Below, in pieces: positions 9,523 through 16,919 of a stretch of 22,500 bases of DNA. Within the stretch, counting starts at the first letter, position 1. Each line of letters starts with the position of its first letter. The translations under genes and the position numbers were made by a program. The notes under the pieces are model-generated. The model did not search any database and was not told where the DNA came from. It saw nothing but the letters and a program-made list of their open reading frames with translations. Source of the stretch: Stramonita haemastoma (Eukaryota > Mollusca > Gastropoda > Neogastropoda > Muricidae). The DNA is taken from contig CM060317.1 of NCBI GenBank assembly GCA_030674155.1, positions 38,468,189 through 38,490,688 on the forward strand, read 5' to 3'.

Positions 9523-9823
9523 TGGGGACGGGATGGGCCCAGTGGTTTGAGCACTCGCCCTCCTGAGCTAAGGTTAAGCAGCATTGAGCGTGGTTACCAA
9601 GTGGATGGATGAGCGCTCCTACACCCTGGCTTTAGTATGTACAGTCCCCCAGTTCGTCCAGCTGTAAATGGGTACTTGCCCTCTTTAGGGTCAGGGAAGG
9701 TACAGCAGCGAGGGCGAGGAGATGGGGCCGGCTCTCAATATGCTGGCCCTAGGAGGCTAAGGTCTCCAACCTCACTCCCCAACGACCACGTAGTTATTGG
9801 AGCACCTTTAGCTTTACCTTATC
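9523..9823 (+). mobile_element. SINE family B, full-length, with target-site duplication
   Basis: A non-autonomous retroelement of about 300 bp. It opens with a tRNA-like 5' half (GGGATGGGCCCAGTGGTTTG, an A-box region, at about 9530-9550). This runs into a 42-nt stretch (9574-9615) beginning TTAAGCAGCATTGAGCGTGG and ending near GTGGATGGATGAGCG, which resembles the box A to box C internal promoter of 5S rRNA. The body follows: CAGTCCCCCAGTTCG, GTAAATGGGTACTTGCCCTC, GGTCAGGGAAGGTACAGCAG, TCAATATGCTGGCCC and a 3' end TTGGAGCACCTTTAGC. Flanking 10-bp repeats TATAAACCAT show a complete retrotransposition event. It encodes no protein and would depend on a LINE for mobilisation. Two other copies of similar length lie at 14367 and 20484. 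Confidence 0.88.
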
Positions 9824-9833
9824 TATAAACCAT
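9824..9833 (+). repeat. Target-site duplication, right copy
   Basis: TATAAACCAT, identical to 9513-9522. Confidence 0.8.
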
Positions 9834-10149
9834 ATATATGACATGTTAAACAAACTTTTTTTCTAAAAACATGGCCGGAGAACATAGGAGATTAGTGAGA
9901 GAATAAATTATTGACAGAAACACAATTTCTGGTTTAACATCTGCACTTTTAAACAACCTTGCTACAGATTCTTCAGTAACGACGAAGGTAGCCAAGAAAA
10001 TGCCATTCATATTTTTCCTCCTTCAAGCATGTCTTGCCCCTGTTGAACTTCAGCAAAATTTCCAATAACACGTGAAGCAGGAATGAATAGGGAGGGAGTG
10101 GGGGGGAATGGCAACACGTCATGGCAGAGAAGCCACTCTGGGGGCTGTG
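9834..10149. other. Unassigned DNA
   Basis: About 315 bases, AT-rich at first, with no recognised gene. Its right end could be the diverged 5' edge of the next family C copy. Confidence 0.35.
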
Positions 10150-10465
10150 TGTGTCTGCTAAAGTACACACGGGACACATTGAAATGTCAGTCAGACGTCC
10201 ACAGGCAAAACAGACCCCGGGCCTAGAAGTGGACAGCTCAGTAATGGAGTGAAGATTGTACAGTAGGCTTGCTCTGTCGCTGGCTTGTCTGGTCGATGCC
10301 CGTGATTTAGCGCCTTCTTGCTGCCCTGAGCAGTATCACTTCACCTCAAAAGTGATTTGTAAAGATGCCGTTTGTTTTCCTCATCTCCGTGGCTTTTTTT
10401 TTGTTGGTATTTTGTTACCTTTTAGCCCCAAAGAGGATCTCTGATAACTGCCTGGTGGGAAACTG
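10150..10465 (+). repeat. Dispersed repeat family C, copy 3 (one of the two longest)
   Basis: Blocks in order: GGGACACATTGAAATGTCAG, GTCCACAGGCAAAACAGACC, AGAAGTGGACAGCTCAGTAA, TGGAGTGAAGATTGTACAG, GATGCCCGTGATTTAGC, CACCTCAAAAGTGATTTG, TAAAGATGCCGTTTGTTTTC and AGGATCTCTGATAACTG. It aligns along its whole length with the copy at 17540. AGCTCAGTAATGGAGTG is faintly A-box-like and GGTCGATGCCC faintly B-box-like, but a pol III origin is not established. Confidence 0.7.
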
Positions 10466-10577
10466 AATAAATTATTATGGAGGGCTTCTATAAGAAGGCA
10501 GTGTGAACACAAATTATTCTACTTTCCATTTTTTTTATGATGATGCGGAGAAGGAGGGGGGGGAAAGAGGAGGGATA

Positions 10578-10651
10578 GAAGAAGAAGAAGAAGAAGAAGA
10601 AGAAGAAGAAGAAGAAGAAGAAGAAGAAGAAGAAGAAGAAGAAGAAGAAGA

Positions 10652-10691
<40 letters not shown>

Positions 10692-10694
10692 AAC

Positions 10695-10745
<51 letters not shown>

Positions 10746-10806
10746 TGATGATGGTGGTGGTGGTGGTGGGTGGTGATGGTGGTGGTGGTGGTGATGATGG
10801 TGATGG

Positions 10807-10867
<61 letters not shown>

Positions 10868-10905
10868 ATGGTTGGTGATGGTGATGGTGGTGGTGGTGGT
10901 GTGTG
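10578..10905 (+). repeat. Compound triplet array (GAA)(CAA)(ATG)(GGT)(GAT)(GGT)
   Basis: Successive pure triplet blocks: GAA (10578-10653), CAA (10654-10690), ATG (10695-10744), GGT-rich (10752-10795), GAT/ATG (about 10800-10867) and GGT (about 10870-10900). Each block is usually one substitution from its neighbour. Homopolymeric Glu, Asn, Met or Ile/Ser frames are artefacts. Confidence 0.96.
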
Positions 10906-11067
10906 GGGGTTTAAAGGAGGAGGAGATGAGCAGAAAGAGAAGGAAGAGAATATTTATGATAAAAAAAATATGACAAACAATTAAAAAACAAAGGTTATCA
11001 GACTTCCAAAAAATGAAGCAAGAAAAGAAAACATGAAGAAATGACAGGGTTTTTTTTTGTTTTGTTT

Positions 11068-11284
11068 TTTTTAATTCTTTTATATCGAGGATAACAGAAT
11101 AAGCAATCATGTGCCTTTTTTCATACGGTCCCCGTGTGTATGCAGTTTTGTAAATATTGTCATCTGTTCCCACCGGCACACGATGGCCTACTCTTACGAA
11201 AAGCGGAACAGGATTTAACGTGTGCGCGAGATGTTCTGCGTGCGTTCGCACAGGGGGCCTCGGTTTAAAGTCTTATCCGTAGGT
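11068..11284 (-). mobile_element. SINE family A, young 5'-truncated copy
   Basis: It is nearly identical to the 3' two-thirds of the copy at 13589. Shared blocks include CTTTTATATCGAGGATAACA, AATAAGCAATCATGTGC, GGTCCCCGTGTGTATGCAG, CCGGCACACGATGGCC, TACGAAAAGCGGAACAGG and GGCCTCGGTTTAAAGTC. The match stops at about 11284 inside the conserved central block, so the head is missing. High identity to the 13589 copy suggests both are recent. Confidence 0.88.
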
Positions 11285-11326
11285 AGCAGGTAGCAGTAAG
11301 AAGAAAAGAATTTTTTTTTAAAAGTC

Positions 11327-11880
11327 ATGACACGCACAGCACACTACAGCACAGCACATCACACCACACCACACCACATCACAGGAAAGAACAGCATAGC
11401 AAAGCACACCACACCACATCACAGCACAGCACACCGCATCACAGCACAGCACACTACAGCTCAGCACAGCACACCACAGCACACCACAGCACCCACGGCA
11501 CAGCACAGCATACCACACCACAGCACACCACAGCACACCATACCACATCACACCACACCATACCACACCACATCACACAGCACACCACACCACATCACAG
11601 CACCCACACCACACCAACACACACATCACACCACACCACAGCACACCACACCACACCAACAACACACCACACCACACCACACCACCACACACACACCAAC
11701 CACACCACACCACACCACACACACACACACCACACCACACCACACCACACCACACCACATCACACCACACCACACCACACCACACACCACACACACAACC
11801 ACAACACGACCACACACATCACACACACCACACCACACAACCACACTCACACCAGCCACACCACAGCAGCAAATCACAGC
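11327..11880 (+). repeat. CACAN pentamer array
   Basis: About 550 bases of five-base units of the form CACA plus C, T or G. The left part (11340-11540) keeps the 5-bp register well. The right part is mostly ACACC with AC-dinucleotide slippage. Open frames of His-Thr or Cys-Val type on both strands are artefacts of the array. Confidence 0.93.
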
Positions 11881-12147
11881 AACCTGAAGAACTGTGACCC
11901 CAAAGTCAGGATAGGTTTCGATATAGATCGGCACTTTACTGCAGGCTCAGTGGTCAATGATCTTCCACTGTATTGTGGGGAGTGGTGTGGAGGAGGGGGG
12001 AGGTTCCAGTAGGTCAAAGGAGCTATGATGGTGTGTGTGCGAGGGGTGGACAGGAGTGGAGGGACATAGGGATTGAAATGGGGGAGGTTGGGGGACGTTG
12101 GGGGATGAATTGAGGTGATATAGAGATGATGGTGAGGTTTTCTCTGT
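11881..12147. other. Unassigned DNA
   Basis: About 265 bases, G-rich on the plus strand near 11977-12110 (GGAGG, GGGGGG and TTGGGGG blocks). No gene was recognised. Confidence 0.35.
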
Positions 12148-12209
12148 GTGTGTGTGTGTGTCTGTCTGTCTGTCTGTCTATCTCCACAGACAGGCAAGTC
12201 TTTCTGTCA

Positions 12210-12273
<64 letters not shown>

Positions 12274-12280
12274 TGTCCTT
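12148..12280. repeat. (GT)n with (GTCT)n
   Basis: GT, then TCTG tetramers (about 12161-12182), a short ACAGACAGGC inverse, then pure GT from about 12213 to 12271. Confidence 0.95.
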
Positions 12281-12584
12281 GTCTGTGCATTGCATGCATG
12301 TGTGTCTATGTTCGTGTGCATGTACATGAACCTTTCTTGAATGTAGACACATTTTTTTCCTCACGGTTTATAAAACCATGCTCAATTGAACCTATTACTA
12401 TCATCCTTTCTTCTTCATTGCCATGACTAACTAACTAACTAACTTCCTATCATGCCACACATATTTTGGAAAATATCCAATTCTGCAAACAGGCACACTG
12501 ATTTAAGTCTTGAATATGAATCCTCCTCCCAATCCATCAAACCAAAACACATTCAGACACAGAACTTAGCAACAACAACAACAA
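12281..12584. other. Unassigned DNA
   Basis: About 300 bases with (ACTA)4 at about 12427-12443 and (AAC)n near 12570-12587. No gene was recognised. Confidence 0.35.
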
Positions 12585-12720
12585 CAAAACCGGGGAGTGA
12601 AAATTGCACAGCCTGCGTTGTGGCATCCTGGACTGATTCCTGTGATTGAGTTGTCCATCCACTTCCTTTCTGCCTCCCTCGCCATCATTTTCATGCCGCA
12701 ACAACATTCGTAGCTTTTAG
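12585..12720 (+). repeat. Dispersed repeat family C, copy 4 (short, diverged)
   Basis: The core GGGGAGTGAAAATTGCACAG, then CTGGACTGATTCCTGTGATT and CATCATTTTCATGCCG, follow the family order. The 3' part is weak. Confidence 0.55.
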
Positions 12721-12758
12721 CGTGGGTTTAATCATTGAGTCTTGTTTTTGTTTGGGTT

Positions 12759-12772
12759 GGGGGGGGGGGGGG
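12759..12772 (+). repeat. Poly-G run
   Basis: Fourteen consecutive G, preceded by GGGTT. Confidence 0.9.
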
Positions 12773-12849
12773 TTTGATGACAGAAAAGACTGTTTGAAAA
12801 TGTAGGGTGATTTGGATGAAGGGATGATTTCAGAAAGGTGTGAGTTTTT

Positions 12850-12865
12850 AAAAAAAAAAAAAAAA
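12850..12865 (+). repeat. Poly-A run
   Basis: Sixteen consecutive A. No SINE body was recognised upstream, so I do not call it a retroelement tail. Confidence 0.85.
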
Positions 12866-13044
12866 TGCATTTTTGAGATGAAGGAGGATGTTCCTCAATA
12901 GTGATTTTATGCTCCTGTGTTAACTTAAATATTTGAGAGTTAATGTGAGGGAGGGGGTTATTGCTGTGGGCACATAATTATGTGTCCATTTGAAGACGTT
13001 TATTTGTTTCAACATGTGTCTTTGCGTATTTGTATGTGACTTTC

Positions 13045-13192
13045 CTTTCTTCTTCTTCTTCTTCTTCTTCTTCTTCTTCTTCTTCTTCTTCTTCTTCTTC
13101 TTCTTCTTCTTCTTCTTCTTCTTCTTCTTCTTTTTCACAATTCTTCTTCACAATTCTTCTTCGCAATTCTTCTTCGCAATTCTTCTTCGCAA

Positions 13193-13237
<45 letters not shown>

Positions 13238-13465
13238 TTCTTCTTCTTCTTCTTCTTCTTCTTCTTCTTCTTCGCAATTCTTCTTCTTCTTCTTCGCAAT
13301 TCTTCTTCTTCTTCTTCGCAATTCTTCTTCTTCTTCTTCGCAATTCTTCTTCTTCTTCTTCTTCTTCTTCTTCGTCTTCTTCTTCTTCTTCTTCTTCTTC
13401 TTTCTTCTTCTTCTTCTTCTTCTTCTTCTTCTTCTTCTTCGTCTTTTTTGCAATTCTTCTTCTTC
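13045..13465 (+). repeat. (TTC)n array with periodic GCAA interruptions
   Basis: About 420 bases of TTC (GAA on the other strand). In 13136-13200 a 13-nt unit, (TTC)3 plus GCAA or ACAA, is repeated five times. In 13273-13345 a 22-nt unit, (TTC)6 plus GCAA, is repeated four times. Polypyrimidine/polypurine mirror symmetry gives triplex potential. Poly-Ser, Phe, Leu, Glu, Arg and Lys frames are artefacts. Confidence 0.96.
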
Positions 13466-13588
13466 GTTCCCTATATGTGACTATCCAATTAAGGTACAAA
13501 TAATCATTTCGCATTATTGACAAAACTTAATGAAAAAGACAGCAGCAAAATCGTCCAAAGAATAGCATAGTGTGCTCTATCCAACACA

Positions 13589-13952
13589 GGGGGACGGATA
13601 GCCTAGTGGTCAGAACATTGCGCTGGCAATTTGACGACCCGGGTTCGAGTCCGGTCGAGGAAATTTTCTTCCTGGAGTTAACATCAGTGCTGACTCCACC
13701 GTCCCCAAAAGTCCTTCGGATGAGACTTTAAACCGAGGCCCCGTGTGCGAACGCACGCAGAACATCTTCCGCACACGTTAAATCCTGTTCCGCTTTTCGT
13801 AAGAGTAGGCCATCGTGTGCCGGTGGGAACAGATGACAAGATTTACAAAACTGCATACACACGGGGACCGGATGAAAAAAAGCACATGATTGCTTATTCT
13901 GTTATCCTCGATATAAAAGAATGAATAAATAAATAAATAAATAAATAAATAA
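13589..13952 (+). mobile_element. SINE family A, full-length tRNA-derived copy
   Basis: The head is tRNA-like: A-box TAGCCTAGTGG at 13599-13609 and B-box GGTTCGAGTCC at 13642-13652, the internal promoter for RNA polymerase III. A conserved body follows: CTGGAGTTAACATCAGTGC, CCTTCGGATGAGACTTTAAA, GGCCCCGTGTGCGAACGC, AAATCCTGTTCCGC, AAGAGTAGGCCATCG and ACTGCATACACACGGGGACC. The 3' end TCCTCGATATAAAAGAATG runs into an (AAAT)n tail at 13920-13952. It has no coding capacity. Mollusc SINE superfamilies with shared central domains (V, Meta, MESC, Snail, CORE and others) are known; which, if any, this body belongs to was not tested. No clear target-site duplication was found. Confidence 0.9.
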
Positions 13953-13994
13953 CAGTAGCTTAGCTTTCCTGTCTGTACCTTTCTGCTTTGATTC

Positions 13995-14120
13995 ACCGCC
14001 ACTCGCCACTCACGTGCCCTCAGGGGTACTATTTCTACCCACACATGTCAGACACTTCTTTCAAATGTGGGCCAGACATCTACCAGAGGCACACAAGTGG
14101 AGATACAAAATATCTGGATA
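13995..14120 (+). repeat. Possible 5' fragment of repeat family C
   Basis: TGCCCTCAGGGGTACTATTT..CTACCC resembles TGCCCTCAGGATGCTGTTTC..TTCCC at 15989. GTGGGCCAGACATCTACC resembles GTGTGCCAGATGTCTATC at 9191. The core GTGAAAATTGC part is absent, so the assignment is tentative. Confidence 0.35.
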
Positions 14121-14168
14121 CTTCCTACAATACTGCCTTAACAAATTTGTAAGTTTGAGTTACGGGTC

Positions 14169-14203
14169 CACTCTCCCTGGGGAGAGTGCTGCCACAGAGG
14201 CAG
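14169..14203 (+). other. Two adjacent short hairpins before a TA tract
   Basis: CACTCTCC-CTGG-GGAGAGTG (8-bp stem, 14169-14188) is followed at once by CTGCC-ACAGA-GGCAG (5-bp stem, 14189-14203). No function can be assigned. Confidence 0.6.
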
Positions 14204-14207
14204 TGCC

Positions 14208-14211
<4 letters not shown>

Positions 14212-14285
<74 letters not shown>
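14212..14285. repeat. (TA)n microsatellite
   Basis: About 37 uninterrupted TA dinucleotides, prone to cruciform extrusion. The Tyr-Ile frames are artefacts. Confidence 0.97.
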
Positions 14286-14288
<3 letters not shown>

Positions 14289-14355
14289 CCGGCGTGTGTA
14301 CTGCATCCTTGTGAGAAGGGCGGTTCACTGCATCTTTTTGTTTTTTGCTAGAGGT

Positions 14356-14367
14356 ATCTGTCTGTTG
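14356..14367 (+). repeat. Target-site duplication, left copy (imperfect)
   Basis: ATCTGTCTGTTG, matched by ATCTGCCTGTTG at 14674-14685 with one mismatch. Confidence 0.65.
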
Positions 14368-14673
14368 GGGGGCGGGATAGCTCACTGGTCAGAGCACTCG
14401 CCTTCTCCAAGCTAAGGTTAAGCAGCGTTGAGCGTGGCTACCAAGTGGAGCGGTGACCGTTTGCATGCCTTGGGTTCAGTGCAGTCTCCCAGTTCACCCA
14501 GCTGTAAAAGGGTACCTGCACTCTTTAGGCTCGGGGAAGGTAAAGCAGTGAAGTAGAGGAGAAGAGCACCGCCCCCAATATGCTGGCCCCAAGAGAAACT
14601 AAGGTCTGAGACATCTCGTTCCCCAATGACTGCATAATTATGTAATGGGAATCCCTTTAACTTTTTACCTGCC
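14367..14673 (+). mobile_element. SINE family B, full-length copy
   Basis: The head GGCGGGATAGCTCACTGGTC with AGAGCACTCG is a good tRNA 5' half (A-box TAGCTCACTGG). The 5S-like stretch (14418-14459) begins TTAAGCAGCGTTGAGCGTGG and ends GGAGCGGTGACCG. The body follows the family order: CAGTCTCCCAGTTCACCCAG, TAAAAGGGTACCTGCACTC, GGTAAAGCAGTGAAG, CAATATGCTGGCCCC and GGGAATCCCTTTAAC. An imperfect 12-bp duplication (14356 and 14674) brackets the element. Confidence 0.88.
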
Positions 14674-14685
14674 ATCTGCCTGTTG
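14674..14685 (+). repeat. Target-site duplication, right copy (imperfect)
   Basis: ATCTGCCTGTTG, one mismatch from 14356-14367. Confidence 0.65.
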
Positions 14686-15160
14686 TCCTTTTTAATTTTT
14701 ACACGACTCTTTTCCGTATATTTTTGTCACTGGCACTTCTTTTGTTGCACATATTTTTCTTACATGTGCTTACTGTATGTTTTTTTACACAGTACGCCAG
14801 TTTATCGTCTTATGCAAAAGACCAGGCCTGTTAGAGTTGAACCTGTGACCTGTACCTTTTTAGATGGGGGTATAATAACAAAACCACTCATCCATGTCGA
14901 GTGAAAAGTGTACCTATCTTTATTGTTGTTTTGTTGTTCGTTTTTGTTTGTTTGTTTGTTTGGGGGTTTTAGGGGTTGGGATTTTTGTTGGGGTTTCTTT
15001 TGGGATGGGGGAGTTGTTTGTTTTACTGCCTCGTCTTCTGTGATGTTCCCGTCCTGCTGTTTCCATGTCGCTCGTTGATATCTCTCCGCTTCAGCTCCTC
15101 CCAGTCCAGACCTGTTAGTTGGCATCCTCAGAGGCAGGGGTCATCAGTGTCACACCGTCT
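14686..15160. other. Unassigned DNA
   Basis: About 475 bases, T-rich, with a GTTTGTTTGTTTG stretch near 14945-14960 and GGGGTTTT blocks. No gene or repeat family was recognised. Confidence 0.35.
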
Positions 15161-15268
15161 TAGGAACAGATGACATTTACAAAACTGCATACACACGGGG
15201 ACTGGATGTAAAAAGCACAAGAGTGCTTATCCCATTATCCTCGATATAAAAGAATAAATCAATCAATT
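15161..15268 (+). mobile_element. SINE family A, 3' fragment
   Basis: It begins at GGAACAGATGACATTTAC and continues with AAAACTGCATACACACGGGG, AAAAAGCACAAGAGTGC and TTATCCTCGATATAAAAG, ending in an AATAAATCAATCAATT tail. The head and central block are missing (5' truncation). Confidence 0.85.
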
Positions 15269-15689
15269 GGAGCCACAAGTTAAAAGGACGCTGCACTGCA
15301 CTGCTGCTGGGTCACTGGTGGTGTTCAGCAGTGCTGTTCTGAGCTTGCATACGTATACGCAAAACACCACCTACTAGGCCCTCTACTGACGACAGTAATG
15401 ACTCAGTCGAGGAGCAAGACTGACTGAGATAACCACAGTGGTGACCATTACAATGTCCCTCTTAATGACCTTTCTCCTTGTACCTCCTGCCCAAGAGGCT
15501 TTTACACAAGCTCACCCCGGGCACAGAAGTGTACAGGGAAACCAAATCTGAGGTGCCCATGAGACCAGAGCAACCTGGCTCCCCAAATCAGATACCATTT
15601 TCTTGTGTTGCATGATGATGATGAAATGATGTTTTTTATGAAAGTGCGCCTACATTAAGACTACTTAACCAGGCTTTATATCATAATAT
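15269..15689. other. Unassigned DNA
   Basis: About 420 bases. A short stretch, CCCCGGGCACAGAAGTGTACAG at about 15515, resembles part of family C (CCCCGGGCCTAGAAGTGGACAG at 10216), but no family core follows. No coding frame is supported. Confidence 0.35.
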
Positions 15690-15905
15690 ATCTTTCCATC
15701 AACTTGGCCCGAGAGATACAGACACCTGCAGTGTTGGTCAGGTAATTTGAGCAACACTCTCAAACTCGTATCTGTAAAGTGGAAGACGGTTGACTGTGTG
15801 GTCCCAGTCTAACAATAAGCCCATAGCAAACGGCCAGATTTTTTTAATCCCTCTTTTACGGGGCTCAAACCCACGATCTTGTAGCTCGTAACCAGGCAGC
15901 ACAAC
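15690..15905 (-). mobile_element. tRNA-like head of a possible third SINE type
   Basis: On the minus strand, GTGCTGCCTGGTTACGAGC (about 15885-15903) resembles a tRNA D-arm/A-box. GATCGTGGGTTTGAGCCCCG (about 15858-15877) resembles a T-arm with a B-box (GGTTTGAGCCC). The spacing suits a tRNA, but the acceptor stem cannot be completed, so it reads as a tRNA-derived SINE head or tRNA pseudogene. Downstream on the minus strand to about 15690 could be its body; no second copy in the window confirms this. Confidence 0.45.
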
Positions 15906-15984
15906 GTATTTTCGCTCATATTACAGACAACAATAATTGCTGTCTGAGCGTCCGGCAAAGAAGAAGAAGAATATTACCACATAT

Positions 15985-16262
15985 CCCATGCCCTCAGGAT
16001 GCTGTTTCTTCCCAAATTCGAGAGACGGTTACGTGAAACTACCAGAAAAAGGAACACACAACACAAGCAGACGACAAACCGGAGTGAAATGCCACAGGGT
16101 CTGTCTGTCTATCTTCAGCCTGCCCGCCCGCCAGGCGTCTGCCATTTAGAAATGCCCTTCCACCCAGATGTGCGTTCAATCTCTTCAAAAGTGATAACAA
16201 AACTGCTTTGTTTATTTCTGTTTTAACGATTTTCAGCCTTCTCTGCCTTGAAATCTCGGTTT
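15985..16262 (+). repeat. Dispersed repeat family C, copy 5
   Basis: A 5' block TGCCCTCAGGATGCTGTTTC, then GGAGTGAAATGCCACAGGG, GGCGTCTGCCATTTAG, TCTTCAAAAGTGATAAC, TGCTTTGTTTATTTCTG and a 3' end near GAAATCTCGG. Order and spacing match the other copies. Confidence 0.6.
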
Positions 16263-16440
16263 GTTGAAATTGACTCATAGATCAAGAGAGGTGTGGGGAG
16301 GCCTGAAAGAGAGAAGTGATGATAGAAAGAGAGGTGACTGGGAATGGATTTATGAATGAGAGATAGATAGATATGATGATGGGTATTTTACATGTCCAGT
16401 TTTGTTTTGCGTGTGGGGGGTCGGGGATGTGTGTGAGTGG

Positions 16441-16465
16441 GGGCGTCTGTCTGTCTGTCTGTCTG
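16441..16465. repeat. Short (GTCT)n tract
   Basis: Five to six GTCT tetramers in otherwise unassigned DNA (16263-16513). Confidence 0.85.
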
Positions 16466-16513
16466 ACTGCCCACCGTCTGTCTTCCATATTTGTTTCCAC
16501 TATCTATTTATAG

Positions 16514-16672
16514 GGCAGAAGGAAAAGAGGCAAACCACCAACATCCTACATTGCCAACATCACTGAGTTCAGTGGTCTGGGAGGGCTTCAGGAGATCGTA
16601 GACCTCAGCAGAGACAGAGAAAAATGGCAAACCCTGGTGGCATTGTGTTGTAAGGGGGTATGTTTGACATGA
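16514..16672 (+). pseudogene. C-terminal remnant of a LINE ORF2
   Basis: Just after a TAG (16511-16513), 52 open codons run to a TGA at 16670-16672. The peptide starts GRRKRGKPPTSYIANITEF and continues SGLGGLQEIVDLSRDREKW. This matches the usual end of many LINE polyproteins: a basic GRRxRGRPxTxW segment, a short N-I segment, a W-T-G or F-S-G-L turn and a final A-x-D-R-x-x-W motif. No start codon is present or expected. It is probably a 5'-truncated insertion; the following sequence to about 16760 could be its 3' UTR. The clade is not assigned. The frame breaks immediately upstream, so it cannot be functional alone. Confidence 0.7.
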
Positions 16673-16919
16673 GTCATACATCTGCAGACACGTGCCATAT
16701 GACCTTAATCATCATGACTCATAAGTGTCGATGGTTTGGGTCGAAACATGTATACGTCAATTAAACAAGGTTTTGAGCTATCAAAACGCTATGAAAGTCT
16801 TGTTCATTTTTTTCTACATAAAATACCCAATGTGGGCTATACTTCCTCATTCTGTTTCTCTTATAGTCTAGAACACTATTTCTGCCAAAAGACACTTTGT
16901 CAAAACGGGTGTAAAACTG

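Noticed and set aside
9574..9615. A 5S rRNA gene
   Set aside because: Only the internal-promoter part matches. The 5' half is replaced by tRNA-like sequence and the 3' end by SINE body, with the same arrangement in three copies.
10535..11251. Minus-strand frame of 238 codons
   Set aside because: Most of it is poly-Ile, Leu and Ser from the compound triplet array, and the rest is a family A SINE read in reverse.
11327..11887. Plus-strand frame of 186 codons rich in His and Thr
   Set aside because: It is an artefact of the CACAN pentamer array, which lacks stop codons.
12850..12865. Poly(A) tail of a retroelement
   Set aside because: No element body or target-site duplication could be recognised beside it.
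13589..13660. A functional tRNA gene
   Set aside because: A and B boxes are present but no acceptor stem closes, and the sequence continues into a repeated SINE body.
16670..16721. Two AP-1-like sites (TGAGTCA at 16670 and TGACTCA at 16715)
   Set aside because: They are short motifs expected by chance, one overlaps the LINE stop codon, and there is no promoter or gene nearby to regulate.
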